A DNA stretch of 47,072 bases from assembly GCF_902506435.1 (NCBI RefSeq), contig NZ_LR733215.1:3221597-3268668 (forward strand), read 5' to 3'. Positions 16,004-23,963 of the stretch are shown in pieces. The notes under the pieces are model-generated. The model saw nothing but the letters and a program-made list of their open reading frames with translations. It searched no databases and was not told the DNA's origin. Position numbers and translations under genes: made by a program. Position 1 is the stretch's first letter, and each line of letters begins with the position of its first letter. Source of the stretch: Nocardioides sp. AX2bis. GTDB taxonomy: Bacteria; Actinomycetota; Actinomycetes; Propionibacteriales; Nocardioidaceae.

Positions 16004-16534
16004 TCAGGCGCGGTCCCGCCCGGGCCGGCGGGGAGGAAGCCGGTGCAGCACGACGTCGGCCAGGTCCCCGTCGGTGACCGTCGCGCTCATCCAGGTGCAG
16101 TACGGCTGCTGCCGCCGGTCGGTGGGCGAGCCCGGGTTGAGCAGGCGCATCCCGCGCGCGGTCGTGGTGTCCCAGGGGATGTGGCTGTGCCCGAAGACCA
16201 GGACGTCGACGTCGTCGTAGGTCGCGTCCATCCGCTCCTCCCGGCGCAGCTTCTGCCCGGTCTCGTGCACCACGCCGAGGCGCAGGCCGTCGAGGTCGGC
16301 GCGGGCCACCTCGGGCAGCCGGGCGCGCAGGCCGGGTCCGTCGTTGTTGCCCCAGCAGGCCACGAGCCGCTGCGAGGACTCCTCGAGCAGGTCCAGGGTG
16401 GCCTCGTCGACCCAGTCGCCGGCGTGCACGACGACGTCGGCGGCACGCACCGCCTCCAGCAGTTCGCCGGGCAGGACCTTCGCGCGGCGGGGCAGATGGG
16501 TGTCGGCGGTGAGCACCAGCGACAACGTGGTCAT
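16004..16534 (-). CDS. YfcE/MJ0936-like metallophosphoesterase
   Basis: Calcineurin-like phosphoesterase of 176 aa. Metal-binding blocks appear in order: ADTHL, HAGDWVD, GNND and FGHSH. The size matches small YfcE-type phosphodiesterases that act on artificial phosphodiesters in vitro. ATG at 16534 with GAGGAGG 7 nt upstream. It is the last gene of a three-gene unit, 19 nt after the zinc-ribbon protein. Confidence 0.87.
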   Translation of the reverse strand: MTTLSLVLTADTHLPRRAKVLPGELLEAVRAADVVVHAGDWVDEATLDLLEESSQRLVACWGNNDGPGLRARLPEVARADLDGLRLGVVHETGQKLRREERMDATYDDVDVLVFGHSHIPWDTTTARGMRLLNPGSPTDRRQQPYCTWMSATVTDGDLADVVLHRLPPRRPGRDRA

Positions 16535-16553
16535 CGGGCGACCTCCTCGGGTC

Positions 16554-17039
16554 TCAGTAGACGACGCCGAGCCAGGAGGACGCGCAGCCGTGGCACACGT
16601 CGGGCTCGAACCTGGTCTCGGGCGCCTGCGGGCTCCGGCAGTAGCGGCACCAGCGGAAGGACCGTCGGCGACCGGTGACGATCCCCCGGACCACCTCGGG
16701 CCCGCGGTCGGCGAGCTCGTCCGCGGGCACGTAGACCGGCGGGCCCGGCCGGTGCTCGAGCCCGTGGGTGCCACCGGCCCAGACGCCTTCCGGGCTGGCC
16801 AGGAACACGCCGTGGTAGAACGCCCGCACCATCAGCTGCGGCGGCTCGCCCGCGACGTGCCACGGGGTGACGTCCATCGGGACCAGGTCGTCGGGGTCGA
16901 GACCGCCGGACGGGTCCGCGTCGAAGTCGTGGGACGGTACGGCCTCGCTGAGCCGCCAGCCGGCCCCGATGACGTCGGCGAGGTCGCGCGCCTCCCACCC
17001 CAGCGTGGCGGCGAGGTCGTCCACGGCGTCAGTCCTCAC
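16554..17039 (-). CDS. Hypothetical zinc-ribbon protein
   Basis: Protein of 161 aa with a C-terminal CRYC...CHGC treble-clef or zinc-ribbon-like arrangement of two CxxC pairs about 16 residues apart, then SSWLGVVY. The N-terminal ~110 residues carry aromatic segments (VPMDVTPWHVAGEPPQLMVRAFYHGVFLAS) with no recognised motif. Start set at GTG 17039, which overlaps the upstream TGA by 4 nt; ATG 17048 is the alternative. Coupled to the preceding gene, suggesting a shared process. Function unknown. Confidence 0.65.
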   Translation of the reverse strand: MRTDAVDDLAATLGWEARDLADVIGAGWRLSEAVPSHDFDADPSGGLDPDDLVPMDVTPWHVAGEPPQLMVRAFYHGVFLASPEGVWAGGTHGLEHRPGPPVYVPADELADRGPEVVRGIVTGRRRSFRWCRYCRSPQAPETRFEPDVCHGCASSWLGVVY

Positions 17040-18352
17040 GTCGCCCACCCGAGGTCGAGGGTGTCCTCCCCGGGATCGACCTCGGCCACCAGCGGGGACT
17101 GGATGCTGCGCCGACGGCGGGCGACGTCGCCGGTGCCCGGACGCGGGCCGTCCGAGACCAGCCGCAGCGCCTGGCGCAGCGCGGTCAGGACCAGCTCCAG
17201 GTCGAGCCCGGCGCCCTCGGCGTGCTCCCGCAGGCCGGCCGCCCCGGCCGACCCGCTGCGGAGCAGGACCAGCTGCCGGATGATCTGGTGGCGGTCGTGC
17301 CCGAACAGCCCGGCCACCGTGGCGGGGCGGACCGGGCCGAGCACCAGCAGCTCCACGAGGCCGGCGACCTCGAGCCCGCCGAGATCGAGCACCGTCGGAC
17401 CAGGCGCCGCGGGCGCCGCTGCCGCAACCGGGTCCACCGGGGCCGGCTCGGTCGCCTCAGCCTCCTCGGGCTCCTCGGGGTCGTCGAGGAAGCGGCTTCC
17501 CCCGACCCGCTCCACCAGTCGCCGCGCGACGTCGTCCATCACGGAGGTGAACAGCCGCGCGGCCACGACGAGGTGCGACTCGCAGAACGGCAGCGCCAGC
17601 ACCTCCAGGCGCATCACCACCGCGCTGCCGCGGGCGACGAACTTGAAGGAGTCGTGCTCCTCGTTCAGCAGCGCGACCTCACGGCGTACGGCGTCGGGGT
17701 CGGTCGGGTCGTGGACGAGCTCGGCGAACAGCTCGACCACCGGCCGGTCCTCCCGCACGCTGACCCAGCACACGCTGCGCCCGTCGCGGATCGGCACGTC
17801 GCCCTCGGCGTCGTGGCGCACCTCGCCGAGCATCCGGCCGAGCGCGTCGTCGACGAGCTCCTGCAGGTGATCCCGGTCGTGGGGCGTGGTGACCCGGTCG
17901 GCCGGGTCGGCCGGGCCACCCTCCCCCGCAGCGGGGTCCTCGCCCTGGCCGGTGCGCGGGAGCGGCGCAGCGGGGTCGTGCTCCAGCCCCTCGGCCAGCA
18001 GCATGCTGGGGTGCAGCACGACCAGCTCGTCTCGCAGCACCTGCACCGCCCGCGCCGCTGCTCGGTCGACCTGGTCGCGCGGCAGCCGTTCCTCGCGGTG
18101 GCCCTCGTGCACGTCGATCCCGAGGGTCAGCACGTCGTCCACGGCGACCAGGATCCCCAGACCCGGACGACGTCCGATCCGTTGCGAGAGCTCGGGGGCG
18201 AACAGGCTCACCGCGCCGCCCGTCTCCGTCTCGTCGACCCGGTCGGCCAGTCGTACCCGGAACCGGGACCACGCGGCCTCGATCGCGGCGTCGAAGCCCC
18301 CGTCGTCGTCGCCGGTCCGGTCCTGCGCGTCGTGCTCGTCCTCGTGCCCCAT
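17036..18352 (-). CDS. Hypothetical protein, possible YbjN/type III chaperone-like domain
   Basis: Acidic protein of 438 aa, cytoplasmic by composition. The middle (about 175-290), with SVCWVSVREDRPVVELFAEL and FKFVARGSAVVMRLEVLALP and regular strand-helix alternation, resembles the YbjN/CesT-like peptide-binding fold annotated in many actinobacterial proteins. A Pro/Ala linker and a C-terminal DNA-binding-like helical segment follow, then DLGWAT at the end. The ATG at 18352 has GGAGG 6 nt upstream. First gene of a unit with the zinc-ribbon protein and metallophosphoesterase. The family call is tentative. Confidence 0.6.
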   Translation of the reverse strand: MGHEDEHDAQDRTGDDDGGFDAAIEAAWSRFRVRLADRVDETETGGAVSLFAPELSQRIGRRPGLGILVAVDDVLTLGIDVHEGHREERLPRDQVDRAAARAVQVLRDELVVLHPSMLLAEGLEHDPAAPLPRTGQGEDPAAGEGGPADPADRVTTPHDRDHLQELVDDALGRMLGEVRHDAEGDVPIRDGRSVCWVSVREDRPVVELFAELVHDPTDPDAVRREVALLNEEHDSFKFVARGSAVVMRLEVLALPFCESHLVVAARLFTSVMDDVARRLVERVGGSRFLDDPEEPEEAEATEPAPVDPVAAAAPAAPGPTVLDLGGLEVAGLVELLVLGPVRPATVAGLFGHDRHQIIRQLVLLRSGSAGAAGLREHAEGAGLDLELVLTALRQALRLVSDGPRPGTGDVARRRRSIQSPLVAEVDPGEDTLDLGWAT

Positions 18353-18459
18353 GTCGCCTCCAGGGTCGGTGCCCGGTCACCCCGACCGGACCCCGACGAC
18401 GGTAGGCGCGAGCACCGACAACCCTTCCGCCCCCACGCCGCAGGGAGCAGGGTGGACCC

Positions 18460-18795
18460 ATGGCGTACGACGTGGAGCTGGCCGCCCGGGTGCGGGACCT
18501 GCTCGCCGACCGACCCGGCTGGAGCGAGAAGCGGATGTTCGGCGGGCTGGCGTTCCTGCTGGACGGGCGCATGGCGGTCGCGGTCAGCGGCGCCGGCGAC
18601 GGGGCGATGATGGTGCGCCACGACCCGGCCGACGGCCTGCTCGGCGAGGCCCACACCGCTCCGATGGAGATGCGGGGCAGCACGATGACCGGGTGGCTGC
18701 TCGTGGAGGCGGCCGGCCTGGCCGACGACGCCGAGCTGGCCCGGTGGGTCGACGTCGGCGCCACCCGCGTCCGGGCCCTCCATCCGGACGCCTGA
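18460..18795 (+). CDS. TfoX/Sxy N-terminal domain protein
   Basis: Protein of 111 aa made entirely of a TfoX-N fold: RMFGGLAFLLDGRMAVAVSG and a C-terminal DDAELARWVDVGATRVRAL. In gamma-proteobacteria TfoX activates competence; stand-alone actinobacterial versions have no established role. The ATG at 18460 follows CAGGGT by 6 nt. It converges on the hydrolase gene with only 6 nt between stops. Confidence 0.83.
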   Translation: MAYDVELAARVRDLLADRPGWSEKRMFGGLAFLLDGRMAVAVSGAGDGAMMVRHDPADGLLGEAHTAPMEMRGSTMTGWLLVEAAGLADDAELARWVDVGATRVRALHPDA

Positions 18796-18801
18796 CCTGG
18801 T

Positions 18802-19620
18802 TCAGCCCTCGCCGGCGACCGCCAGGAGTGCCCGCGCGGCCTCGGCAGGGCGCTCCAGCGCCAGCAGGTGACCGGTACGGGGCAGCACCTCCACGCTCGT
18901 GACCAGCGGCGCCGGGCGCAGCGCGACCATCTCGTCGACGGTCCCGGGGGGCACCTCGGTGTCCTCGGCGCCGTAGAGCAGCAGCACCGGCCCGGCGAAG
19001 CCCGCGAGGACCGCGCTGGTGTCGGTGCGCGCCGCCAGCGCCCGCGCCACCCACGCCACCCCGCGCGGGTCGGCCGCCTCGATGATCCCGGCGACCAGCC
19101 CGACCAGGTCGGGCTGCTCCCCCTGCGCGCTCTCCCCCAGCCCGCCCTTGACCGAGTCCGCCACCGGCTCGGTGTCGCCGCGCCGCTCCAGCTCCCCGGC
19201 CACCGCGAGGCGGTCGGCGGGCAGGTCGGGCTGCCCCACCCACGGCGTCGTGCTCGAGAGCAGCAGCGCGGTGACCCGCTCGGGGGCGAGGTCGGCGAGG
19301 GCCAGCGCGACGTACCCCCCGGTCGACACCCCGTGCACCGCGGCCCGGTCCACGCCCGCGTCGTCGAGGACCCGCAGCACGGCGCGCGCCATCGCGACCA
19401 CGGACGGCTCGCCGACCGCCTGGTCGACGCTGCGCCCGAGCCCGGGCAGGTCCACCCGGAGGACCCGCACCGTGTCGACCAGCAGCGGCAGCACCCGGTC
19501 GAACGTGGTCGAGTCGAGCGGGAAGGCGTGCAGGAGCACCAGCACGGGCCGCCCACGACCGGGGTCCGCGCCCGGGTCGGAGTCGTCGTACCAGGGCAGG
19601 TCTGGGCGCAGGCTGGTCAC
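18802..19620 (-). CDS. Alpha/beta-fold hydrolase
   Basis: Protein of 272 aa with the oxyanion-hole segment LLHAFPLD, nucleophile elbow GVSTGG (Ser99), acid in LLYGAEDTEVP and histidine in RTGHLLALERP, giving a complete triad. No signal peptide. It resembles the 3-oxoadipate enol-lactonase or esterase branch, but the substrate cannot be set. The GTG at 19620 follows TAGCGT by 6 nt. Divergent from the acetyltransferase gene. Confidence 0.85.
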   Translation of the reverse strand: MTSLRPDLPWYDDSDPGADPGRGRPVLVLLHAFPLDSTTFDRVLPLLVDTVRVLRVDLPGLGRSVDQAVGEPSVVAMARAVLRVLDDAGVDRAAVHGVSTGGYVALALADLAPERVTALLLSSTTPWVGQPDLPADRLAVAGELERRGDTEPVADSVKGGLGESAQGEQPDLVGLVAGIIEAADPRGVAWVARALAARTDTSAVLAGFAGPVLLLYGAEDTEVPPGTVDEMVALRPAPLVTSVEVLPRTGHLLALERPAEAARALLAVAGEG

Positions 19621-19710
19621 CTCCCGACGCTAGCCAGCACGACGACCGCCGACCCTCACCCCCGCACCGCTGCTCTTGCCACCCGGCGCCGGAGGAGACA
19701 CGGTGGGACG

Positions 19711-20688
19711 ATGGACCTGGCCGACCCCGCCCGCCGCGCGGCGCTGCCCGCGCTGGACACCCTCGTGGCCACGGCCGACGAGGGCCTGCACCCGTGGGTG
19801 CGCCGGCGGGTCTGCGCCGACGAGCGGCGCACGGCGCTGGCCGAGGAGCTGCGCTTCTGGCTCTGCACCGCGGCGCAGGACCTCGACCACGCCCGCAGCT
19901 ACGCCGACGCGGCGCCGCAGAGCGGCGAGCCCGCCGCGGCCTACCTCGACCGGTGGCTGCCGCTGACCACCGGCGGCCACGTCCTGGCGGGGCCCCGCTA
20001 CCTCGGGCGCGACCCCGACCTGCCCTTCGTCGGGGTGACCGCCTCCGACCGCGTGCTGCGGCCCGGGGACGCCGGGGCGCTGCGCGAGATCGCCCGTACC
20101 GAGTTCGGCGCCTTCGCCCCCGGGTTCGTCCTGCTCACCACGGCCGACGACCTCGCCGGGGTCGCGGCCTGGCCGGGCGGCCGCCCCGAGATGCGGCAGG
20201 TCGCCGGTCGCCTCGGCGACCTCCGCGCGCGGTCGGTGCCGCCGTCGCTGAGCACCACCCGGCGCCGCGACACCGCCTTCTACGACGAGTACGAGCGGAT
20301 CCACGGCGAGCACGTCGCCCGCGACCCCGCCCACGCACGGCACACCCGCTGCGAGGCCCGCGACGACCTGCGCGAGCTCGCGGAGCTGGGGCTGCTGCAC
20401 GACGTCCGCGTCGACGGGACCTGGGCCGGGATCGTGGCCGCCGAGCCCGACGCCCGCCGCGGACTGCGGGGGGCAACCGTCGTCGAGCTCCTGCTCGACC
20501 ACCCGTTCCGGGGCGCCGGCCACGGCCGGCACCTGTCGACCCTCCTGGCCAGGGCGCTGCCGATGCCCGACGACCAGCACCTGCTCGGCACGATCCACGC
20601 CGAGAACGTGCCGGCCTACCGGGCGGCGCTGGCCGCCGGACGCGTCGACGTCGGGGGCGAGGTCGTCCTGCCGCTGGACGACGTGTGA
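19711..20688 (+). CDS. GNAT-like acetyltransferase domain protein
   Basis: Protein of 325 aa. The C-terminal third has the GNAT acyl-CoA-binding layout: VVELLLDHPFRGAGHGRHLSTLLARAL (RxxGxG/A loop) followed by GTIHAENVPAYRAALAAGR. The N-terminal ~200 residues are helical and unassigned. ATG at 19711; CACGGT lies 6 nt upstream and a more distant GGAGG at 19691. Acceptor substrate unknown. Confidence 0.73.
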   Translation: MDLADPARRAALPALDTLVATADEGLHPWVRRRVCADERRTALAEELRFWLCTAAQDLDHARSYADAAPQSGEPAAAYLDRWLPLTTGGHVLAGPRYLGRDPDLPFVGVTASDRVLRPGDAGALREIARTEFGAFAPGFVLLTTADDLAGVAAWPGGRPEMRQVAGRLGDLRARSVPPSLSTTRRRDTAFYDEYERIHGEHVARDPAHARHTRCEARDDLRELAELGLLHDVRVDGTWAGIVAAEPDARRGLRGATVVELLLDHPFRGAGHGRHLSTLLARALPMPDDQHLLGTIHAENVPAYRAALAAGRVDVGGEVVLPLDDV

Positions 20689-20719
20689 CGGTGCGGCTGG
20701 TCGGGGCCGGGGCGCGGGT

Positions 20720-20801
20720 TGTCGTACGGGCGCAATTGCGTGGTTCCTGCTGATTGTCGGCGGTGAACGTGTCACAAGTCTGCAAGTGCGCCAGTACGAC
20801 A
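20720..20801. repeat. Imperfect 15-bp inverted repeat enclosing an AT-richer core
   Basis: TGTCGTACGGGCGCA (20720-20734) pairs with TGCGCCAGTACGACA (20787-20801) with one mismatch. The 52-nt interior is less GC-rich than its surroundings, and the left arm overlaps a small palindrome CGCAATTGCG (20731-20740). It lies in the 157-nt gap between convergent stops. It could be a terminator, a small structured RNA or a remnant element. Confidence 0.65.
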
Positions 20802-20845
20802 GCACCCGCCGCACCCTCCCGCCCAAGCACCGCCCCCGCGGGCGG

Positions 20846-21613
20846 TCACATCAGCAGCACGGCGGCGGTGACGCCGCCGACGACCACCAGCACCCGGAAC
20901 ACCGTCGGCGGCAGCCGCCGGCCGATCCGCGCCCCGACGTACCCGCCGCCGACCGAGCCCGCCGCCAGCAGCCCGATCGCGGCCCAGTCGAGCTCGGCGA
21001 AGACCAGGAACACCACGGTGGCCACGACGTTGCTGGCCAGGATGGCCAGCGTCTTGAGGCCGTTGACCACCCGCAGCTCCAGGTCGGTGCCGAGCCCGAG
21101 CACGGCCACCATCATCACGCCGGACCCGGCGCCGAAGTAGCCGCCGTAGACCCCGGTCAGGGTGGCGAAGACGGTGGTCACCGGACCCATCTCCTCGCGC
21201 GGCGCCGCGTCCGGCCCCTGCCGCCGGCGGAGCCAGCCCGCCAGCCACGGCTGGACGCCGACGAGCAGGCAGGTGAAGAGGATCAGCCACGGCACGACGA
21301 CCTCGAAGACACCCGGTGGCAGGAGCAGCAGCAACCACGCCCCACCGGCGGCACCGACCATGCAGACCACCAGGACCCGCAGCGTCGCGGCCGGGTTCTC
21401 CCGCAGCTCCTCGCGGTAGCCGAAGGAGCCCGACAGCCCCGCCGGCACCAGCCCGACGGTGTTGGAGGCGTTGGCCACGACCGGCGGCAGGCCGACCGCG
21501 ACCAGCACCGGGAAGCTGACCAGCGAGGCCACGCCGATCGTCGAGATCATCAGCCCCGCCCCGAGACCGGCGACGAGGACGAGCAGGACGTCGGAGAGGT
21601 CGCCCGGGTTCAC
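20846..21613 (-). CDS. TauE/SafE family sulfite/organoanion exporter-like permease
   Basis: Polytopic membrane protein of 255 aa with about 7-8 hydrophobic helices and the two-fold repeated pattern of TauE/SafE: GLGAGLMISTIGVASLVSFP near the start and GVYGGYFGAGSGVMMVAVL in the second half. The GTG at 21613 is chosen because similarity begins there and the upstream frame lies inside the GntR gene; no clear Shine-Dalgarno is visible, so the start is uncertain. It lies 13 nt downstream of the GntR gene and is probably co-transcribed with it. Possible role: export of sulfite or a carboxylate linked to the neighbouring catabolic operon. Confidence 0.82.
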   Translation of the reverse strand: MNPGDLSDVLLVLVAGLGAGLMISTIGVASLVSFPVLVAVGLPPVVANASNTVGLVPAGLSGSFGYREELRENPAATLRVLVVCMVGAAGGAWLLLLLPPGVFEVVVPWLILFTCLLVGVQPWLAGWLRRRQGPDAAPREEMGPVTTVFATLTGVYGGYFGAGSGVMMVAVLGLGTDLELRVVNGLKTLAILASNVVATVVFLVFAELDWAAIGLLAAGSVGGGYVGARIGRRLPPTVFRVLVVVGGVTAAVLLM

Positions 21614-21626
21614 CGGAGGACCGGGT

Positions 21627-22412
21627 TCACGTGTCCCCGCGCAGCAGCGCCACGTCGCTGACCGTCCCGACGTGGGCGTGCATCGCCGCGGCGGCGGCCT
21701 CGGGGTCGCCGAGCCGGATCGCCTCGGCGACGGCACCGTGCCCGGCGAGGGAGACGCGCGGGCGGCCGGGCTGGGAGAGCGACTCGAGGCGGGTCTCGGC
21801 GATGAGCGTGCTGATCGTGCGCATCATCTGCTCCAGCAGCGGCGAGTGCGCCGCGGCCGTCACGGCGGCGTGGAAGAGCTCGTCGCCCTCGACCCCGCGC
21901 CCGCCGGCCTCGACGTCGGCGGCCATCGCGGCCAGCGCCTCGTCGATGACGGCGAGGTCCTCGGCCGTACGACGCTGCGCGGCCAGCGCGGCGAGCTTGG
22001 TCTCCAGGGCGTCCCGGGCGTCGATCACGTCGGGCAGCCGGTCGGCGTGCGCGCGGATCGCCTCGGTGATCTCGTCGGTGATCCCGTCGGCGATCCCGTC
22101 GGCGATCTCGCCGGCGGGCTCGTCCAGCGGTGCCCGGCCGGCGGCCGCCCCACGGACGCCCCGCTCGGTCACCACGGTGCCGTCGCCGTGCCGCACCGCG
22201 ACCACGCCGACCACCTCGAGGGCGACCAGGGCCTGGCTGAGCGTGGCCCGGCTGACCCCCAGCCGGGTCGCCAGCTCACGCTCGGCCGGGAGCCGGTCGC
22301 CCGCGGCGAGGTCCTGCGCGGCGATCCAGTCGGTGATCTGCGCGGCCACCTGCTCGTAGAGCCGGGCCCGGCTCACGCGCTGGGGGAAGGACCGGTCGGG
22401 CAGGGATGCCAT
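21627..22412 (-). CDS. GntR family regulator, FadR (FCD) subfamily
   Basis: Protein of 261 aa with a winged helix (residues ~16-80; DRLPAERELATRLGVSRATLSQALVALEVVGVV) and an all-helical FCD ligand domain (~110-250) with histidines in FHAAVTAAAHSP and a C-terminal MHAHV segment. FCD proteins often bind carboxylates with a metal. The ATG at 22412 follows TAGGGT by 6 nt. It is divergent from the MatC/CoA-transferase/carboxyltransferase operon, with a 35-bp symmetrical site between. MatR, which controls malonate genes, belongs to this subfamily. Confidence 0.87.
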   Translation of the reverse strand: MASLPDRSFPQRVSRARLYEQVAAQITDWIAAQDLAAGDRLPAERELATRLGVSRATLSQALVALEVVGVVAVRHGDGTVVTERGVRGAAAGRAPLDEPAGEIADGIADGITDEITEAIRAHADRLPDVIDARDALETKLAALAAQRRTAEDLAVIDEALAAMAADVEAGGRGVEGDELFHAAVTAAAHSPLLEQMMRTISTLIAETRLESLSQPGRPRVSLAGHGAVAEAIRLGDPEAAAAAMHAHVGTVSDVALLRGDT

Positions 22413-22424
22413 GGCCGCACCCTA

Positions 22425-22467
22425 TTGACAGATGGATCACTTGCCTATTGGCTAGGCCACTAATCCA
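22425..22467 (+). promoter_or_regulatory. Promoter -35 and 35-bp symmetrical operator for the carrier operon
   Basis: TTGACA at 22425-22430 is a consensus -35; TTGGCT at 22448-22453 is a possible -10 at 17 bp. Overlapping it, 22433-22467 has exact two-fold symmetry about 22450: TGGAT (22433-22437), GCCTA (22443-22447), TAGGC (22453-22457), ATCCA (22463-22467), each block separated by 5 bp. A repressor there would cover the -10 region. The GntR protein encoded next door is the natural candidate. Confidence 0.72.
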
Positions 22468-22569
22468 CCGGGTGACCCCAGTCACAGGCCGACCGCCTCC
22501 CGCGGTCCCCCCGGTCAGGACAGCCCGGGCACCACCGTCCCCGGGCTCCTCGCACGGAAGGAACAACCA

Positions 22570-23958
22570 ATGGGTCCCGAGTGGGTCGCCATCCTGGCGC
22601 TCGTCGCCCTGTTCGTCGTCGGCACGGTGCTGCCGATCAACATGGGCGCCCTGGCCTACGTCGCCGCCTGGTTCGTGGGCATGTACGCCCTCGGCCTCGA
22701 CGAGGCCGAGATCCTCGGCGGCATCTCGGCCAGCCTGGTGCTGACGCTGATCGGCGTCACGTACCTGTTCGCCATCGCGCGCCAGAACGGCACCGTCGAC
22801 CTGATCGTGCGCAAGTCGCTCGGCCTCGTCGGCGGCCGGGTGGCCTTCATCCCCTGGGTGATGTTCGCGGTGACGGCCCTGATCACCTCGATCGGCGCGG
22901 CCAGCCCGGCGGCCTGCGCGATCATCGGTCCGATCGCGCTCGGCTTCGCCGGCCGCTACAAGATCAGCCCGCTGATGATGGGCATGTTCGTCGTCCACGG
23001 CGCCCAGGCCGGCGGGTTCTCGCCGATCAGCATCTACGGCACGATCACCAACTCGGTGATGATCGAGAACGGCCTCGGCGACGCCTCGATCACGATCTTC
23101 CTGTCCAGCCTCGTGGTGAACATCCTGCTCGCCGCCGTCCTCTTCTTCGCCCTCGGCGGCACGAAGCTGATGTCGATGCGGATAACGGCCGGCGACGAGG
23201 CCCTGGCCAGCCCGCACCACGACGGGCCGCTGCACCGCGACCGCAGCAGCGCCGTCTCCGGGACCGGCGCGACGCCGACCACCGGCACCGCGCCCTCCGG
23301 CGCCACCACTGGCGGCACCCCCTCCGGCACCGTCACCACGGTCGACCCCGCCACCCTGGGCAGCACCCGTGACCACGTCCTGACGATCCTGGCCTTCGTC
23401 GCCGTCGCCGGCGTGGCCCTCGGCCTGGACCGCGACATCGGGCTGGCCGCGATCACCGCGGCGGTCGTGCTGTCGATCATCTCGCCGAACAAGTACAAGG
23501 ACACCGTCAAGCAGATCGCCTGGCCGACGGTCCTGCTGGTGGCCGGCGTGAGCACCTACGCCACGATCCTGACCACCGCCGGCTCCCCCGAGGCCGTCGG
23601 CCTGTGGGCCGCCGGGCTCGGCGCGGCCGCCATCGGCGCGCTGATCCTCTGCTACGTCGGCGGGGTCGCCTCGGCGTTCGCCTCGTCCACCGCGCTGCTG
23701 CCGGTGATCATCCCGATCGCGATCCCGCTGATCGCCTCGGGCAACATCTCCGCAGGACTGTTCGTCGCCGCGCTGGCCGTGAGCTCGACCATCGTCGACG
23801 TCAGCCCCTTCTCCACCAACGGCGCGCTGATGCTGGCCAACCGGCCGGACTCCATCGGCGAGCAGACGTACTACCGCCAGATCCTCACCTACAGCGTGAT
23901 CGTGACCCTCGCGGGCCCGCTGCTGGTGTGGGCCGCCCTCGTCCTCCCCGGATGGTGA
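22570..23958 (+). CDS. MatC-type dicarboxylate carrier (SLC13/ArsB-NhaD superfamily)
   Basis: Membrane transporter of 462 aa with about 11-12 transmembrane helices in two halves. The N-terminal ~150 residues (LPINMGALAYVAAWFVG, a conserved GISASLVLTLIGVTYLF) match the MatC N-terminal domain found in rhizobial malonate carriers. A polar Thr/Gly/Ser-rich loop (~215-265) separates the halves. ATG at 22570 after GGAAGGA. First gene of a tight operon: its TGA lies 5 nt before the CoA-transferase start. Likely substrate: malonate or a related dicarboxylate. Confidence 0.83.
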   Translation: MGPEWVAILALVALFVVGTVLPINMGALAYVAAWFVGMYALGLDEAEILGGISASLVLTLIGVTYLFAIARQNGTVDLIVRKSLGLVGGRVAFIPWVMFAVTALITSIGAASPAACAIIGPIALGFAGRYKISPLMMGMFVVHGAQAGGFSPISIYGTITNSVMIENGLGDASITIFLSSLVVNILLAAVLFFALGGTKLMSMRITAGDEALASPHHDGPLHRDRSSAVSGTGATPTTGTAPSGATTGGTPSGTVTTVDPATLGSTRDHVLTILAFVAVAGVALGLDRDIGLAAITAAVVLSIISPNKYKDTVKQIAWPTVLLVAGVSTYATILTTAGSPEAVGLWAAGLGAAAIGALILCYVGGVASAFASSTALLPVIIPIAIPLIASGNISAGLFVAALAVSSTIVDVSPFSTNGALMLANRPDSIGEQTYYRQILTYSVIVTLAGPLLVWAALVLPGW

Positions 23959-23963
23959 TCCGC

